The notes beneath the pieces are model-generated. The model did no database searches, was not told the origin of the DNA, and worked only from the letters and a program-made list of their open reading frames with translations. From Allosediminivita pacifica (lineage in GTDB: Bacteria > Pseudomonadota > Alphaproteobacteria > Rhodobacterales > Rhodobacteraceae): a DNA stretch of 64,000 bases. Of the stretch, positions 1 to 8,927 are shown one piece after another (position 1 is the stretch's first letter; the number at the start of each line of letters is the position of its first letter). The translations under genes were made by a program, and so were the position numbers. Where the stretch lies: positions 124,001 to 188,000 of the forward strand of contig NZ_QBKN01000004.1 of the NCBI RefSeq assembly GCF_003054175.1. The letters are read 5' to 3'.

Positions 1-1146
1 CAGAAGCTCCTTGCGGCGGCAGCCCAGCGCCTCGGCCAGCCCCAGAAGCGCGTTCAGCCGCCCGTGATCGGCGGCGCGGCGCTCGGGCGGGGCCTGGCCC
101 TCGTCGATCTGGGCGCGGCGCAGGCGGATGTCCTCGGGACCGTAAAGCGTCAGCGTCTCGGCGGGCGCCCCGTCGCGCCCGGCGCGGCCGATCTCCTGGT
201 AATAGGCCTCGATGCTTTTCGGCAGGTCGGCATGCGCCACCCAGCGGATGTCGGGCTTGTCCACGCCCATGCCGAAGGCCACCGTCGCCACGACGATCAG
301 CCCTTCCTCGGTGGCAAAGCGTTCCTCGACGCGGCGGCGGTCGTCCGCCTCCATCCCGCCGTGATAGGAACAGGCCGAATGCCCCTCGTCGCGCAGCGCC
401 TTGGCCAGCGTTTCGGTCTTGGCGCGGGTGCCGCAGTAGACGATGCCGCTCTGCCCCTTGCGGGCGGCGGCGAAGCTCAGGATCTGACGGCGCGGCCCGT
501 CCTTGGGCGTGAAGGCCAGGTGGATGTTGGGCCGGTCGAAGCCGCGCAGGAAGGTCTGCGGCACCTCGCCGCCGAACAGCCGCGCGACGATCTCTTCCTG
601 CGTCTCGGGATCGGCGGTGGCGGTGAAGGCCGCAAGCGGCACGCCAAGGCTCTGGCGCAGCTCGCCGATACGCAGGTAATCGGGCCGGAAATCGTGGCCC
701 CACTGGCTGACACAGTGCGCCTCGTCCACGGCGATCAGGCTTACCCCCGCCTGCGACAGCATCCGCTGCGCCGAGAAGGAGGCCAACCGTTCCGGCGCGA
801 GGTAAAGCAGCCGGAGCGAGCCGTCCTGCAACGCTTCCATCACCGCTGCCGTCTCGTCCTCGGTATTGGCCGAGGTCAGCGCCCCCGCGGCCACGCCCGC
901 CTCGCGCAGCCCACGCACCTGGTCGCGCATGAGCGCGATCAGCGGCGAGATCACCACCGTGATCCCCTCGCGCATGAGCGCCGGAAGCTGGTAGCAGAGC
1001 GATTTGCCGCCGCCCGTGGGCATGATGGCCAACACGTTGCGCCCCTCGGCCACGGCCTCCACGATTTCCCCCTGCCCGGGGCGGAAATCGTCGAATCCGA
1101 AGACATCGCGCAGCAGCGGGGCTGCGCCGGGGATATCACGGGGCAT
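1..1146 (-). CDS. recQ: ATP-dependent DNA helicase RecQ (C-terminus beyond window edge)
   Basis: 3'-5' DNA helicase of recombinational repair and replication-fork restart. The N-terminal 382 residues lie in the window; the RQC and HRDC regions would lie to the left of base 1. Visible helicase motifs are the Walker A stretch IMPTGGGKSLCYQLPA near residue 45, the DEAH box in AVDEAHCVSQWGHDFRP near residue 137, TATA in motif III, and motif VI QEIGRAGRDG with its arginine finger. The ATG at 1146 opens MPRDIPGAAPLLRDVFG, a normal RecQ N-terminus. It is the last minus-strand gene after the MORN and PPC genes. Identity is clear from the motifs; nothing can be said of the missing C-terminus. Confidence 0.95.
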   Translation of the reverse strand, partial: MPRDIPGAAPLLRDVFGFDDFRPGQGEIVEAVAEGRNVLAIMPTGGGKSLCYQLPALMREGITVVISPLIALMRDQVRGLREAGVAAGALTSANTEDETAAVMEALQDGSLRLLYLAPERLASFSAQRMLSQAGVSLIAVDEAHCVSQWGHDFRPDYLRIGELRQSLGVPLAAFTATADPETQEEIVARLFGGEVPQTFLRGFDRPNIHLAFTPKDGPRRQILSFAAARKGQSGIVYCGTRAKTETLAKALRDEGHSACSYHGGMEADDRRRVEERFATEEGLIVVATVAFGMGVDKPDIRWVAHADLPKSIEAYYQEIGRAGRDGAPAETLTLYGPEDIRLRRAQIDEGQAPPERRAADHGRLNALLGLAEALGCRRKELL

Positions 1147-1230
1147 GTGGGGCCTGTCGATGGGAACTATATCTGCCTGCCCTGCCACAGTCTCACACCA
1201 CAAATGGGGAAATCAAGGCGCCTTGGCGTC

Positions 1231-1668
1231 TCAGGCGCCGCCGGTGCCCGCTTTCTCGGGGGCAAGTTCCGCATAGCCCGTCTTAAGATCGCGTTTACGA
1301 TGAAACACGACCGCCCCGGTCAGCCCCAGCACCACTTCGGCGGTGGTGCGCACGACGCAGCCCGCCAGCAGGTGCCCGCCGCGCCTCGCGCCCTGCGCGT
1401 CCGAGACCGCCATGTGCAGGTGCGGCCCGTCCGGCCCGAATGTCCCCGAAAGGCTCACGATCTCGAGCGGGCCGGGCACGCTCGTACCGCCGTCCTCGCC
1501 CGCCATGCGCAGCGCGGCCGAGGTCAGGCTGCCGACGCAGGCCACCACAAAGCCCGCCGTGGCACCCGTCCCTTCAAAAACCTCTTCCAACGCAAGGCGC
1601 AGGTCGGCGCCGGGCTCCAGCCGCACGACAAGGTGCTCCGTCGCCGAACACGCCCAGCGCAGCGCCAT
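1231..1668 (-). CDS. PPC/DUF296 domain protein
   Basis: A 145-residue single-domain protein of the PPC (plant and prokaryote conserved, DUF296) fold. The family signature is visible: GTFGPDGPHLHMAVSD followed by GGHLLAG, giving the clustered histidines that bind metal in solved prokaryotic members. The bacterial role is not established; there is no AT-hook and no DNA-binding segment. The ATG at 1668 overlaps the TGA of the upstream MORN gene by one base, so the two are probably translationally coupled. A longer frame exists upstream, but it is the low-complexity shadow of the MORN gene, so the short start was chosen. Confidence 0.8.
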   Translation of the reverse strand: MALRWACSATEHLVVRLEPGADLRLALEEVFEGTGATAGFVVACVGSLTSAALRMAGEDGGTSVPGPLEIVSLSGTFGPDGPHLHMAVSDAQGARRGGHLLAGCVVRTTAEVVLGLTGAVVFHRKRDLKTGYAELAPEKAGTGGA

Positions 1669-3155
1669 CAGTCGGTCGCGGCCGGCTCGGCCTCGCCCTC
1701 GGTGACCTCCGCCTCGCCTTCGCCGCCCTCGGGTGCCTCGGGCGTCTCCGGCGTGGTCATCGCCTCGCGGTCGGTCAGCGCGCCGTTGGTCCACTCGCCG
1801 GTCACTTCCTCGCCGCTGGCATAGCGCATGGTGCCCTGCCCCTCGCGCTTGCCGTCCACGAATTCACCCTCGTAGACGTCACCGTTGGCGTAGTTGGCCA
1901 CGCCCGCGCCGCTCATCTCGCCGTCTTCCCAGGTGCCCCGGTAGCGAAATCCGCTGGCCATGGCGATCTCGCCCTCGCCCTCGCGCTGGCCCTCGACAAA
2001 GCTGCCCACGTATTCCGACCCGTCGGGATAGGTCGCGCGGCCCTGCCCGTGGCGCTGGCCATCCTGCCATTCGCCCTCGTAGCGGTAGCCGTCGGGATAG
2101 GTCATGACGCCTTGGCCGTGGTTGCGCGCGTTGCGGAAGCCGCCCTCGTAGACCAGCCCGTTGGCATAGACCGCACGGCCCTGCCCCTCGATCACGCCGT
2201 CGACCCAGTCGCCCTCGTAGGTCGACCCGTCGGGATAGGTGATCTTGCCCTCGCCATTGGCGAGATCGCCGCTGAACTGGCCCTCGTAGACCGACCCGTC
2301 GGGATAGGTCACGGTGCCCTGCCCCTCGATCTGGCCGGCCTCCCACTGGCCCTCGTAGCGATAGCCGTCGGCGCCGGTGAAGGTGCCCTGACCTTCGCGG
2401 CGGTCATTGCGGAACTCGCCCTCGTAGACGTCGCCATTGGCATAGGTCACCTTGCCCTGCCCGTCGCGGCGGCCCTGCGACAGCTCACCTTCGTAGACAT
2501 CGCCGTTGGGCTGCGTGAGCGTGCCGATGCCGTCGATCTGCCCGTCGTGCCAGGTCCCCTCGTAGACCAGACCGTCGGGCATGGTCAGCGTACCGCGGCC
2601 CTCGCGCTCGCCCTCCTGGACCTTGCCCTCGTAGACCGACCCGTCGGGATAGGTGATCGAGGCCTCGCCCTCCTTGGTGCCGTTCACCCAGGTGCCGTCG
2701 TATACATAGCCCGAGGGGTTCGTCATCACCCCCTGCCCGTGGTGCAGCGCATTGCGGAAGCTGCCCTCGTAGCGCACCCCGTTGGCATAGACCGCGACGC
2801 CCTCGCCGGTGATCTTGCCGTCGCGCCAGGTGCCCTCGTAGGTGCCCCCGTCGGCGAAGGTGATCTTGCCCATGCCCTCGGGCTTGCCCTGCGCGAACTG
2901 GCCCTCGTAGACCGACCCGTTGGGAAAGCGCGCCACGCCCTGGCCCTTGATCTCGCCCTCGTCCCAGTCGCCGGTGTACTCGTAGCCGTTGGGCAGCCGG
3001 TAGGTCCCCTCGCCGTGCTGCAGCCCGTTGCGGAACGTGCCTTCGTAGACCCCGCCGTCGTCGTATTCCTTGGTGACGACATCGCCATCCTGCGCCAGCG
3101 CCGCCTGCGACAGGAGCACCGCGAGGGCCGTGATGGTGAGTTTCCTGCGGATCAT
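1668..3155 (-). CDS. Secreted MORN-repeat protein
   Basis: A 495-residue protein with an N-terminal signal peptide (MIRRKLTITALAVLLSQAALA, predicted cleavage after ALA near residue 21). It is followed by 18 complete 23-residue MORN repeats of type YEGxxxxGxxxGxGxxxYxxG and one partial repeat, over residues 37-458. The acidic Pro/Glu-rich tail (about residues 466-495) carries no recognised domain. MORN arrays form extended beta-hairpin ladders that bind lipids or act as scaffolds; no enzyme domain is attached here. The export signal suggests a periplasmic or surface role. It lies directly upstream of, and is coupled to, the PPC gene. The substrate or partner is unknown. Confidence 0.85.
   Translation of the reverse strand: MIRRKLTITALAVLLSQAALAQDGDVVTKEYDDGGVYEGTFRNGLQHGEGTYRLPNGYEYTGDWDEGEIKGQGVARFPNGSVYEGQFAQGKPEGMGKITFADGGTYEGTWRDGKITGEGVAVYANGVRYEGSFRNALHHGQGVMTNPSGYVYDGTWVNGTKEGEASITYPDGSVYEGKVQEGEREGRGTLTMPDGLVYEGTWHDGQIDGIGTLTQPNGDVYEGELSQGRRDGQGKVTYANGDVYEGEFRNDRREGQGTFTGADGYRYEGQWEAGQIEGQGTVTYPDGSVYEGQFSGDLANGEGKITYPDGSTYEGDWVDGVIEGQGRAVYANGLVYEGGFRNARNHGQGVMTYPDGYRYEGEWQDGQRHGQGRATYPDGSEYVGSFVEGQREGEGEIAMASGFRYRGTWEDGEMSGAGVANYANGDVYEGEFVDGKREGQGTMRYASGEEVTGEWTNGALTDREAMTTPETPEAPEGGEGEAEVTEGEAEPAATD
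1782..3047 (-). repeat. In-frame 69-bp MORN tandem array
   Basis: Eighteen tandem 69-bp units (23 codons each) plus a partial one, inside the MORN gene. Several units share near-identical DNA, for example the ACCGACCCGTCGGGATAGGT block near 2299 and 2637. Units 4-5 resemble units 13-14 more than their neighbours (both carry an FRNA...HGQGVMT core), suggesting duplication of a block of several units. The array is coding throughout and not a CRISPR. Confidence 0.85.
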
Positions 3156-3302
3156 TCTGACGTTGTCCCCATCATCGTCGCTTCCCCGTGCAGCAACCTA
3201 GAGAAGCCCCCCCATCGGAGCAATCTCTTTTGCCCGCCCGCGCTTCCCCTCGCATCCCGATCTGCTATGTCGGCACCCGGACCGAAGAAGAAGGACGCGC
3301 CC

Positions 3303-4958
3303 ATGGCCGACCGTTTCCGCCTGACGCTCGCGCAGATCAACCCTACCGTGGGCGACCTCGAGGGCAACGCCGCCCTCGCGCTCGACGCCTGGAAGCAGGG
3401 CTGCGACGCGGGCGCCGACCTCGTGGCGCTGCCGGAAATGTTCATCACCGGCTACAACGCCCAGGACCTGGTGATGAAGCCCTCCTTCCACCTCGCCGCG
3501 ATCGAGCGGATCGAGCAACTGGCAAAAGACTGCGCCGACGGCCCCGCGCTCGCCATCGGCGGCCCTTGGGTCGAGGGCACCGAGCTCTTCAACGCCTACC
3601 ACATCTGCAGCGGCGGCCGCGTGGTCAGCCGCGTGCTCAAGCACCACCTGCCCAACTACGCCGTCTTCGACGAGGTGCGCATCTTCGACAGCGGCGCGCT
3701 CGGCGGGCCCTATGCCGTGGGCAACACCCGCATCGGTTCCCCCGTCTGCGAGGACGCCTGGTACGAGGACGTGGCCGAAACGCTGGCCGAAACCGGCGCC
3801 GAATTCCTGCTGGTGCCCAACGGCTCGCCCTACCACCGCGGCAAGTACGAAACCCGCCTCAACAAGATGATCGCCCGCGTGGTCGAAACCGGCCTGCCGC
3901 TGATCTACCTCAACATGGTGGGCGGCCAGGACGACCAGGTCTTCGACGGCGGCAGCTTCGTGCTGAACCCGCACGGGCGCATCGCCGTGCAGCTGCCCGT
4001 CTTCGAAAGCTGCGTCGCCCACGTGGACCTCGAACGCACCGACGATGGCTGGCAGGCGGTCAAAGGCGACTTCGCCCAGCACCCCGACACTCGCGAACAG
4101 GACTACCACGCCATGGTGCTGTCCCTACGCGACTACCTTCGCAAGAGCGGTTTCAGGAAGGTGCTACTGGGGCTCTCGGGAGGGGTGGATTCCGCCATCG
4201 TCGCCGCCATCGCGGTGGATGCCATCGGTGCCGACAACGTCCGCTGCGTGATGCTGCCCTCGGAATACACCTCGGAACATTCGCTCGAGGACGCCAAGCA
4301 GGTGGCCGAAAACCTCGGCTGCCACTACGATTTCGTGCCCATCTCCGAGGGCCGCGACGCCATCACCGGCACGCTCGCCCCCCTCTTCGAGGGCTACGCC
4401 GAGGACCTGACCGAGGAAAACATCCAGTCCCGCCTGCGCGGGCTGCTGCTCATGGCCATGTCCAACAAGTTCGGCGAGATGCTCCTGACCACCGGCAACA
4501 AGTCCGAGGTCGCCGTGGGCTACGCCACGATCTACGGCGACATGGCCGGCGGCTACAATCCGATCAAGGATCTCTACAAGACCGACGTCTTCGAGACCTG
4601 CCGCTGGCGCAACGCGAACCACCGCGACTGGATGATGGGCAAACCGGGCGAGGTGCTGCCACAGCGCGTCATCGACAAGCCGCCCAGCGCCGAGCTGCGC
4701 GCCGACCAGAAGGACAGCGACTCGCTGCCCGACTACCCGGTGCTCGACGCCATCCTGCGCATCCTCGTGGACGAGGACGGCAGCATCGGCGACTGCGTCG
4801 CCGCCGGCTACGACCGCGAGGACGCCCGCAAGGTGCAGGGCCTGCTCTACGTCAGCGAATACAAGCGCTTCCAGTCCGCCCCCGGCACGCGCCTGTCGCC
4901 CCGCGCCTTCTGGCTCGACCGCCGCTACCCCATCGTCAACCGCTGGCGCGACGGCTGA
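3303..4958 (+). CDS. nadE: Glutamine-dependent NAD+ synthetase
   Basis: Last step of NAD synthesis: amidation of nicotinate adenine dinucleotide with ATP and glutamine-derived ammonia. The 551 residues show the two-domain form. The N-terminal nitrilase-fold glutaminase has its Glu-Lys-Cys triad visible as E45 (LPEMF), K113 (VLKHHLPNY) and C149 (SPVCEDAW). The C-terminal synthetase domain has the pyrophosphatase P-loop LSGGVDSAI near residue 292. An in-frame open stretch extends far upstream, but it is antisense to the MORN gene. The ATG at 3303 gives the conserved start MADRFRLTLAQINPTVGD. Transcribed alone, divergent from the MORN gene. Confidence 0.97.
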   Translation: MADRFRLTLAQINPTVGDLEGNAALALDAWKQGCDAGADLVALPEMFITGYNAQDLVMKPSFHLAAIERIEQLAKDCADGPALAIGGPWVEGTELFNAYHICSGGRVVSRVLKHHLPNYAVFDEVRIFDSGALGGPYAVGNTRIGSPVCEDAWYEDVAETLAETGAEFLLVPNGSPYHRGKYETRLNKMIARVVETGLPLIYLNMVGGQDDQVFDGGSFVLNPHGRIAVQLPVFESCVAHVDLERTDDGWQAVKGDFAQHPDTREQDYHAMVLSLRDYLRKSGFRKVLLGLSGGVDSAIVAAIAVDAIGADNVRCVMLPSEYTSEHSLEDAKQVAENLGCHYDFVPISEGRDAITGTLAPLFEGYAEDLTEENIQSRLRGLLLMAMSNKFGEMLLTTGNKSEVAVGYATIYGDMAGGYNPIKDLYKTDVFETCRWRNANHRDWMMGKPGEVLPQRVIDKPPSAELRADQKDSDSLPDYPVLDAILRILVDEDGSIGDCVAAGYDREDARKVQGLLYVSEYKRFQSAPGTRLSPRAFWLDRRYPIVNRWRDG

Positions 4959-5077
4959 GCCAGCCCGGAGTGGCGCGCCACCCAACACCCGCACAGCACA
5001 TCCTCCTGCCAGGGGGAGGGTTTGGGAAAGGGCCGCACGGGTTCGAACCGAGACCCAGCGCCCAGCACAACGCGCCT

Positions 5078-5100
5078 CCCTCTCCCCTCTGGGGAGAGGG
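5078..5100. repeat. Perfect 10-bp inverted repeat (REP-like hairpin)
   Basis: CCCTCTCCCC and GGGGAGAGGG separated by three bases, followed by GCCGGGGTGAGGGGC. It sits in the 322-base gap 4959-5280 between nadE and the nitroreductase gene. There is no T-run, so it is not a classical terminator. It resembles short palindromic elements dispersed in many proteobacterial genomes. The rest of the gap holds a polypurine stretch near 5008-5035 and nothing else recognisable. Confidence 0.6.
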
Positions 5101-5280
5101 CCGGGGTGAGGGGCATCCCGACGCCTGAAATGCATGTCGGCCGCCAGCGCACCCCCTACCCCAGCCAAGAGCAGGTCAGCGAGGCGGTCTCCCCCCGGCT
5201 TGATCCGCATCAACGCCCCGCCTGCCACCCCGCGCTAACCTCGGACCATCCCGATCCTCCAACCAAGGGGGTGAGTCCCC

Positions 5281-6357
5281 ATGCCCTCCCGCAGAACCCT
5301 TCTCGTCTCCGCCGCCGCCGGCCTCGCGGCGCTCGGCTACGCCAGCTGGCCCGACATGGCTCCCTATGCCGAGGCGGCCGCGCAACAGCGCCACCTGCCC
5401 GCACCGGACCCCGAGCTTTCCGAGCTCGTCCGCATGGCGACCCTCGCCCCCAACGGCCACAACACGCAGCCCTGGGTCTTCCACCTCGACGGCGACACGA
5501 TCTCGATCCGGCCCGATCTCTCGCGCCGCACCGCCGTGGTGGATCCCGACGACCACCACCTCTTCACCAGTCTCGGCTGCGCGGCCGAGACGCTCGCGAT
5601 CGCCGCCCGCGCCCATGGCCATGCCCCGGAGTTCACGCGAACAGACGACCGCATCGACATCACCCTCGGCACGGGGCGGCCCGAGCCCGGCCCGCTCTAC
5701 GCCGCCATCCCGGCGCGCCAGTCGACACGTGCCCCCTACGACGGCCAGCCCCTCACCAGCGATGCGCTCCGACAGCTCGCCGCGGCCGCCGGTCAGGAGG
5801 GCATCTCCGTCGAATTCTTCACCGATGACCGCCGGAAGGAGGCGCTGCTCGACCTCGTGGTCGCCGCCAACAGCACCCAGATGGAGGATCCCGCCTTCAT
5901 CGCCGAGTTGCGCGACTGGCTCCGCTTCACCCCGGAAGAGGCGCTGGGCCGACGCGACGGGCTCTTCACCGCCAGCAGCGGCAATCCCGTCCTGCCCGGC
6001 TGGTTGACGCGCAGCCTCTTCGGCGTGCTCTTCACGAAGGAGGCCGAGAACGACAAGTACCGCAGCCACGTCCGCAGCTCCGCCGGGATCGCGGTCTTCA
6101 CCGGCGATGCCGCCGATCCCGAGCACTGGATCGCGGTGGGGCGCGCTTACCAGCGCTTCGCCCTCCAGGCGACCGCGCTCGACATCCGCACCGCCCACCT
6201 GAACCAGCCCGTCGAGGTGCCGCGGATCCGCGATGAGCTCGCCGCCTGGATGGGCATCCCCGGACGCCGTCCGGATCTCGTCGTCCGCTTCGGCCACGGC
6301 CCGACCCTGCCCATGTCGCTGCGCCGCCCGCCCGAGGCCGTGATCCGGCCCGCGTGA
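5281..6357 (+). CDS. Exported nitroreductase-fold protein, Acg-like
   Basis: A 358-residue protein of the FMN-binding nitroreductase superfamily that resembles the mycobacterial Acg/Rv3131 group: MATLAPNGHNTQPWVF near residue 57 is the usual FMN-contact segment, and a second nitroreductase-like half follows. The N-terminus MPSRRTLLVSAAAGLAALG has a twin-arginine motif and a hydrophobic core, so it is probably exported by Tat with a folded cofactor. The substrate is unknown; some Acg proteins are thought to sequester flavin rather than catalyse. A weak SD (GGGGGTGAG) lies just before the ATG. Monocistronic. Confidence 0.75.
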   Translation: MPSRRTLLVSAAAGLAALGYASWPDMAPYAEAAAQQRHLPAPDPELSELVRMATLAPNGHNTQPWVFHLDGDTISIRPDLSRRTAVVDPDDHHLFTSLGCAAETLAIAARAHGHAPEFTRTDDRIDITLGTGRPEPGPLYAAIPARQSTRAPYDGQPLTSDALRQLAAAAGQEGISVEFFTDDRRKEALLDLVVAANSTQMEDPAFIAELRDWLRFTPEEALGRRDGLFTASSGNPVLPGWLTRSLFGVLFTKEAENDKYRSHVRSSAGIAVFTGDAADPEHWIAVGRAYQRFALQATALDIRTAHLNQPVEVPRIRDELAAWMGIPGRRPDLVVRFGHGPTLPMSLRRPPEAVIRPA

Positions 6358-6407
6358 CGCGCCCTCGCCCCGCACCGCGGCCCCGCTCCACCCGCCCGCC
6401 CCCGGCC

Positions 6408-6466
6408 CTTCTTCTCGCCGGAAAATACCTCGGGGGAGTCCCGCAGGGACGGGGGCAGAGCCCCCT
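6408..6466 (-). repeat. Dispersed Rhodobacteraceae-type hairpin repeat, copy 1
   Basis: Read on the minus strand it begins AGGGGGCTCTGCCCCC, continues with a GTCCC-TGC-GGGAC hairpin, then CCCCCGAGGTATTTTCCGGC and ends GAGAAGAAG. The same element occurs on the plus strand at 14242-14301 with a different but still self-complementary stem. It lies in the 210-base gap between two convergent genes. The function is unknown. Confidence 0.75.
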
Positions 6467-6567
6467 CTTTTCGGGAACCACCCGCGGGACATTCCTAAGA
6501 TCCGGTTAATCTGCCTCTGTAACCCATTGATTCATATAAGGCGCCAAGATGTCCCGGCCCGGGACAG

Positions 6568-6954
6568 CTATTCCCACCAGGGGTCGATCACCGCGATATC
6601 CTCGTCCGACCAGCCGAAATGGTGGGCGAACTCATGCACCGTCACATGCGCCACCAGATCCGCCAGGTCCACGTCCCCCCGGTCGCGCCATTCCGCCAGG
6701 ATCGGCTCGCGGAAAAGCCAGACGGTGTCCGGGAAAGGGGCCGGGTCGGCAAAACTCTTCTGGGTCATGGGCACCCCGTCGTAGAGCCCTGTCAGCTCCA
6801 GCGGATCGCCGATCCCGAGCTCGCGCAGGAACGCGTCGGGCGGCCAGTCCTCGACCCGGATGACCACCTCCCGCGCGCCCTTCCGGAAGGGCTCGGGGAA
6901 GGCATCGACCGCCGCGCGGGCAGCGGCGTGAAAGGCGTCGGAATCGGTTTTCAT
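6568..6954 (-). CDS. Zincin-like metallopeptidase family protein
   Basis: A 128-residue protein with the HExxH zinc-protease signature in HVTVHEFAHHFGWSDEDI near its C-terminus. It matches the small MMP/DUF1025 zincin-like family common in alphaproteobacteria and actinobacteria. In that family the fold is metzincin-like with a third ligand a few residues on; D or H candidates follow the motif here. The biological substrate is unknown. There is no signal peptide, so it is cytoplasmic. The start at 6954 gives MKTDSDAFHAAAR; an upstream in-frame ATG at 7008 only adds low-complexity residues. Confidence 0.8.
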   Translation of the reverse strand: MKTDSDAFHAAARAAVDAFPEPFRKGAREVVIRVEDWPPDAFLRELGIGDPLELTGLYDGVPMTQKSFADPAPFPDTVWLFREPILAEWRDRGDVDLADLVAHVTVHEFAHHFGWSDEDIAVIDPWWE

Positions 6955-7086
6955 GCGCCCGGTAAACCCCGCCCCGCGGCCAGCTGCAAGCTTCGCGCGG
7001 GCGCGCACAGATCCCCTGCGCTGCCGGGAGATGGCAGGACGGCTTTCGCAGGCTAACTTTGGGAGAGATCAAACAAGGAGGCACCC

Positions 7087-7680
7087 ATGGCCGCACCGAA
7101 AATCGCCATCATCTTCTACTCCACCTACGGCACCAACCACGCCATCGCCCTCGAAGCGCAGCGGGCCGCCGAGGCAGCCGGTGCCGAGGTTCGCCTGCGC
7201 CGCATTGCCGAGACCGCCCCCAAAGAGGTCGTCGAAGGCCAGGACGCCTGGAAGGCACAGCTCGAGAAGATGTCCGACATTCCGGAGGTCAGCCTCGACG
7301 ACATGACCTGGGCCGACGGTTACTTCTTTTCCTCGCCGACCCGCTATGGCAGCGTGACAAGCCAGATGCGCGCCTTCATCGACACGCTCGGCCCGCTCTG
7401 GATGGAAGGCAAGCTGGTCGACAAGACCGCCACGGCGGCCACCAGCGCGCAGAACCCGCACGGCGGCCAGGAGACGACCCTTATGGGGCTCAACACCACC
7501 TTCATGCACTGGGGCGCGATCCTCGTGACGCCAGGCTATACCTCGCCCGTGATCTTTGAATCCGGCGGCAACCCCTACGGCTACTCCGCCGTCGCCGGCC
7601 AGTTCGACGACAAGGGCAAGGCCTCCGTCGCCCACCAAGCCAAGCGCCTCGTGGAAGTGACCGCCAAGCTCAACGCCTGA
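7087..7680 (+). CDS. wrbA: WrbA-family flavodoxin-fold NAD(P)H:quinone oxidoreductase
   Basis: A 197-residue cytoplasmic flavoprotein; the family reduces quinones by two electrons with NAD(P)H and protects against redox cycling. The FMN phosphate loop is seen in [13 protein letters not shown] (residues 8-20). [23 protein letters not shown] and the [10 protein letters not shown] segment are WrbA landmarks. The SD AAGGAGG precedes ATG 7087. It is a single gene with no obvious partners. The family assignment is solid; true WrbA rather than a paralogue is likely but not certain. Confidence 0.85.
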   Translation: MAAPKIAIIFYSTYGTNHAIALEAQRAAEAAGAEVRLRRIAETAPKEVVEGQDAWKAQLEKMSDIPEVSLDDMTWADGYFFSSPTRYGSVTSQMRAFIDTLGPLWMEGKLVDKTATAATSAQNPHGGQETTLMGLNTTFMHWGAILVTPGYTSPVIFESGGNPYGYSAVAGQFDDKGKASVAHQAKRLVEVTAKLNA

Positions 7681-7773
7681 AGTCGCTTTCGGCCCACCCC
7701 GTCGCGAACGGACGCGCGCGGCGGGGATCCGGCCCTATGGAGTGGTGCTTTCGATCCCCCAAGGCGCCACTCC

Positions 7774-8325
7774 ATGATCCGTATCCATCACGTGCCGCAG
7801 GCCTTCTCCGAAGGCGAATGCGCGCGCCTGATCGCCCTTTCCGCCGAATCCGATCCCTCCGACGCGGGGCTGGTTGGCCGCAAGCGCGATCACAACCTGC
7901 GGCGGGCAGACCTCGTCTGGCTCGATGACCTGCCCGAATGCGACTGGGTCATGCCGCGCATCGTCGATCTTGTCCTTCAAGCCAACCGCGAGTTCTACGG
8001 CTTCGATCTCGACGGTTTCGACGAAAGCGCCCAGATCGCCCGCTACGGTGCCGAGCGCGAGGGCCACTTCAGCTGGCATTCGGACATCGGCGATGGCCGC
8101 CTTGCCGCGAGGCGCAAGCTGACCATGGTGGTGCAGCTTTCCGATGATGCGGACTACGCTGGCGGCGCACTGGAAATCATGCCCTCGGCCAATGTCGACG
8201 CCGCACCGCGACAGCGAGGCACCGCAACGCTTTTCCCGAGCTTCCTGTTGCATCGTGTGACACCGGTGACCGAAGGCGCCCGCCACTCGCTCACCATATG
8301 GGCCCATGGCCCTGCATTCCGTTAA
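7774..8325 (+). CDS. 2-oxoglutarate/Fe(II)-dependent oxygenase, PKHD-type
   Basis: A 183-residue oxygenase with the prolyl 4-hydroxylase (P4Hc) double-stranded beta helix. The iron facial triad is visible: H and D of WHSD (about residue 109) and the distal H of LHRVTPV (about residue 153). It is followed by the 2-oxoglutarate-binding arginine in ARHSLTIW. It resembles the YbiX/PiuC group, whose substrates are unknown and which are often linked to iron homeostasis. Its last 35 bases overlap the convergent thpR gene. Confidence 0.8.
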   Translation: MIRIHHVPQAFSEGECARLIALSAESDPSDAGLVGRKRDHNLRRADLVWLDDLPECDWVMPRIVDLVLQANREFYGFDLDGFDESAQIARYGAEREGHFSWHSDIGDGRLAARRKLTMVVQLSDDADYAGGALEIMPSANVDAAPRQRGTATLFPSFLLHRVTPVTEGARHSLTIWAHGPAFR

Positions 8326-8854
8326 GGTTCGGCCCGAGCGGATAGCTGGCCAGAACCTCGTGCAACGCCCCGTCCTCGCGCAATGTGGAGGACACGAGCG
8401 CGAGTTCCGTAAGTGACACCGGTCCGATCTGCGCCGCGCTCAGCGTTGCCAGCGCGGCCCCCGGCTCCGCCCCACGCGGCAGGCGGGCGACGGTGACATG
8501 AGGTCGGAAGCGCCGCCTCTCGAGCGTGATCCCCGCCCCTCTGACGCGCGAAACGACGCGGTCGTAGAGGTCCCGCAGGCCCGGGCCGCCATCCACCTCA
8601 AGGCCAAGCGCTTGGCCGTGTTGCCCCCCAAAGAAGGCGGCTCCGGCAAGTTCGATGGAAATGGTTCCGTGGCGCAGGGTGAGAAGCTCCTCGTGCACGG
8701 CCTCGAGGGCGCGCTCCGGCTGATCACCGAGAAAGGCCACGGTGAGATGCAGGTTCTCCTCGGGCACGGGTCGCCCCTTCGGCAGCCTCGACTGAAGCTG
8801 CAGGAGCGGCTCGATGGCCGCTTCGGGCATGGGGAGTGCGATAAAGGCGCGCAT
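8291..8854 (-). CDS. thpR: RNA 2',3'-cyclic phosphodiesterase (2'-5' RNA ligase family)
   Basis: A 187-residue 2H-phosphoesterase. The two HxTx catalytic motifs are visible: NLHLTVAFLG near residue 45 and RPHVTVARLP near residue 128. The family opens 2',3'-cyclic phosphates and ligates tRNA halves in vitro; the physiological role is unsettled. The start MRAFIALPMPEAA at 8854 is the family-typical N-terminus; 12 extra residues upstream in frame are not. The 3' end overlaps the convergent oxygenase gene by 35 bases. Confidence 0.88.
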   Translation of the reverse strand: MRAFIALPMPEAAIEPLLQLQSRLPKGRPVPEENLHLTVAFLGDQPERALEAVHEELLTLRHGTISIELAGAAFFGGQHGQALGLEVDGGPGLRDLYDRVVSRVRGAGITLERRRFRPHVTVARLPRGAEPGAALATLSAAQIGPVSLTELALVSSTLREDGALHEVLASYPLGPNLNGMQGHGPIW

Positions 8855-8927
8855 TCGAGGAATGCACCACGTATGCCCTGGACATCGCAAGCCCCCGGGA
8901 CGTGTCAGCCGCGCAACGCCCCGGACG

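Noticed and set aside
1782-3047. Regularly spaced repeats resembling a CRISPR array
   Set aside because: The 69-bp units are contiguous, in frame and encode MORN motifs; there are no unique spacers and no cas genes.
4959-5280. A small gene in the gap after nadE
   Set aside because: Frames there are extensions of shadow ORFs through a palindromic repeat, with no start preceded by an SD.
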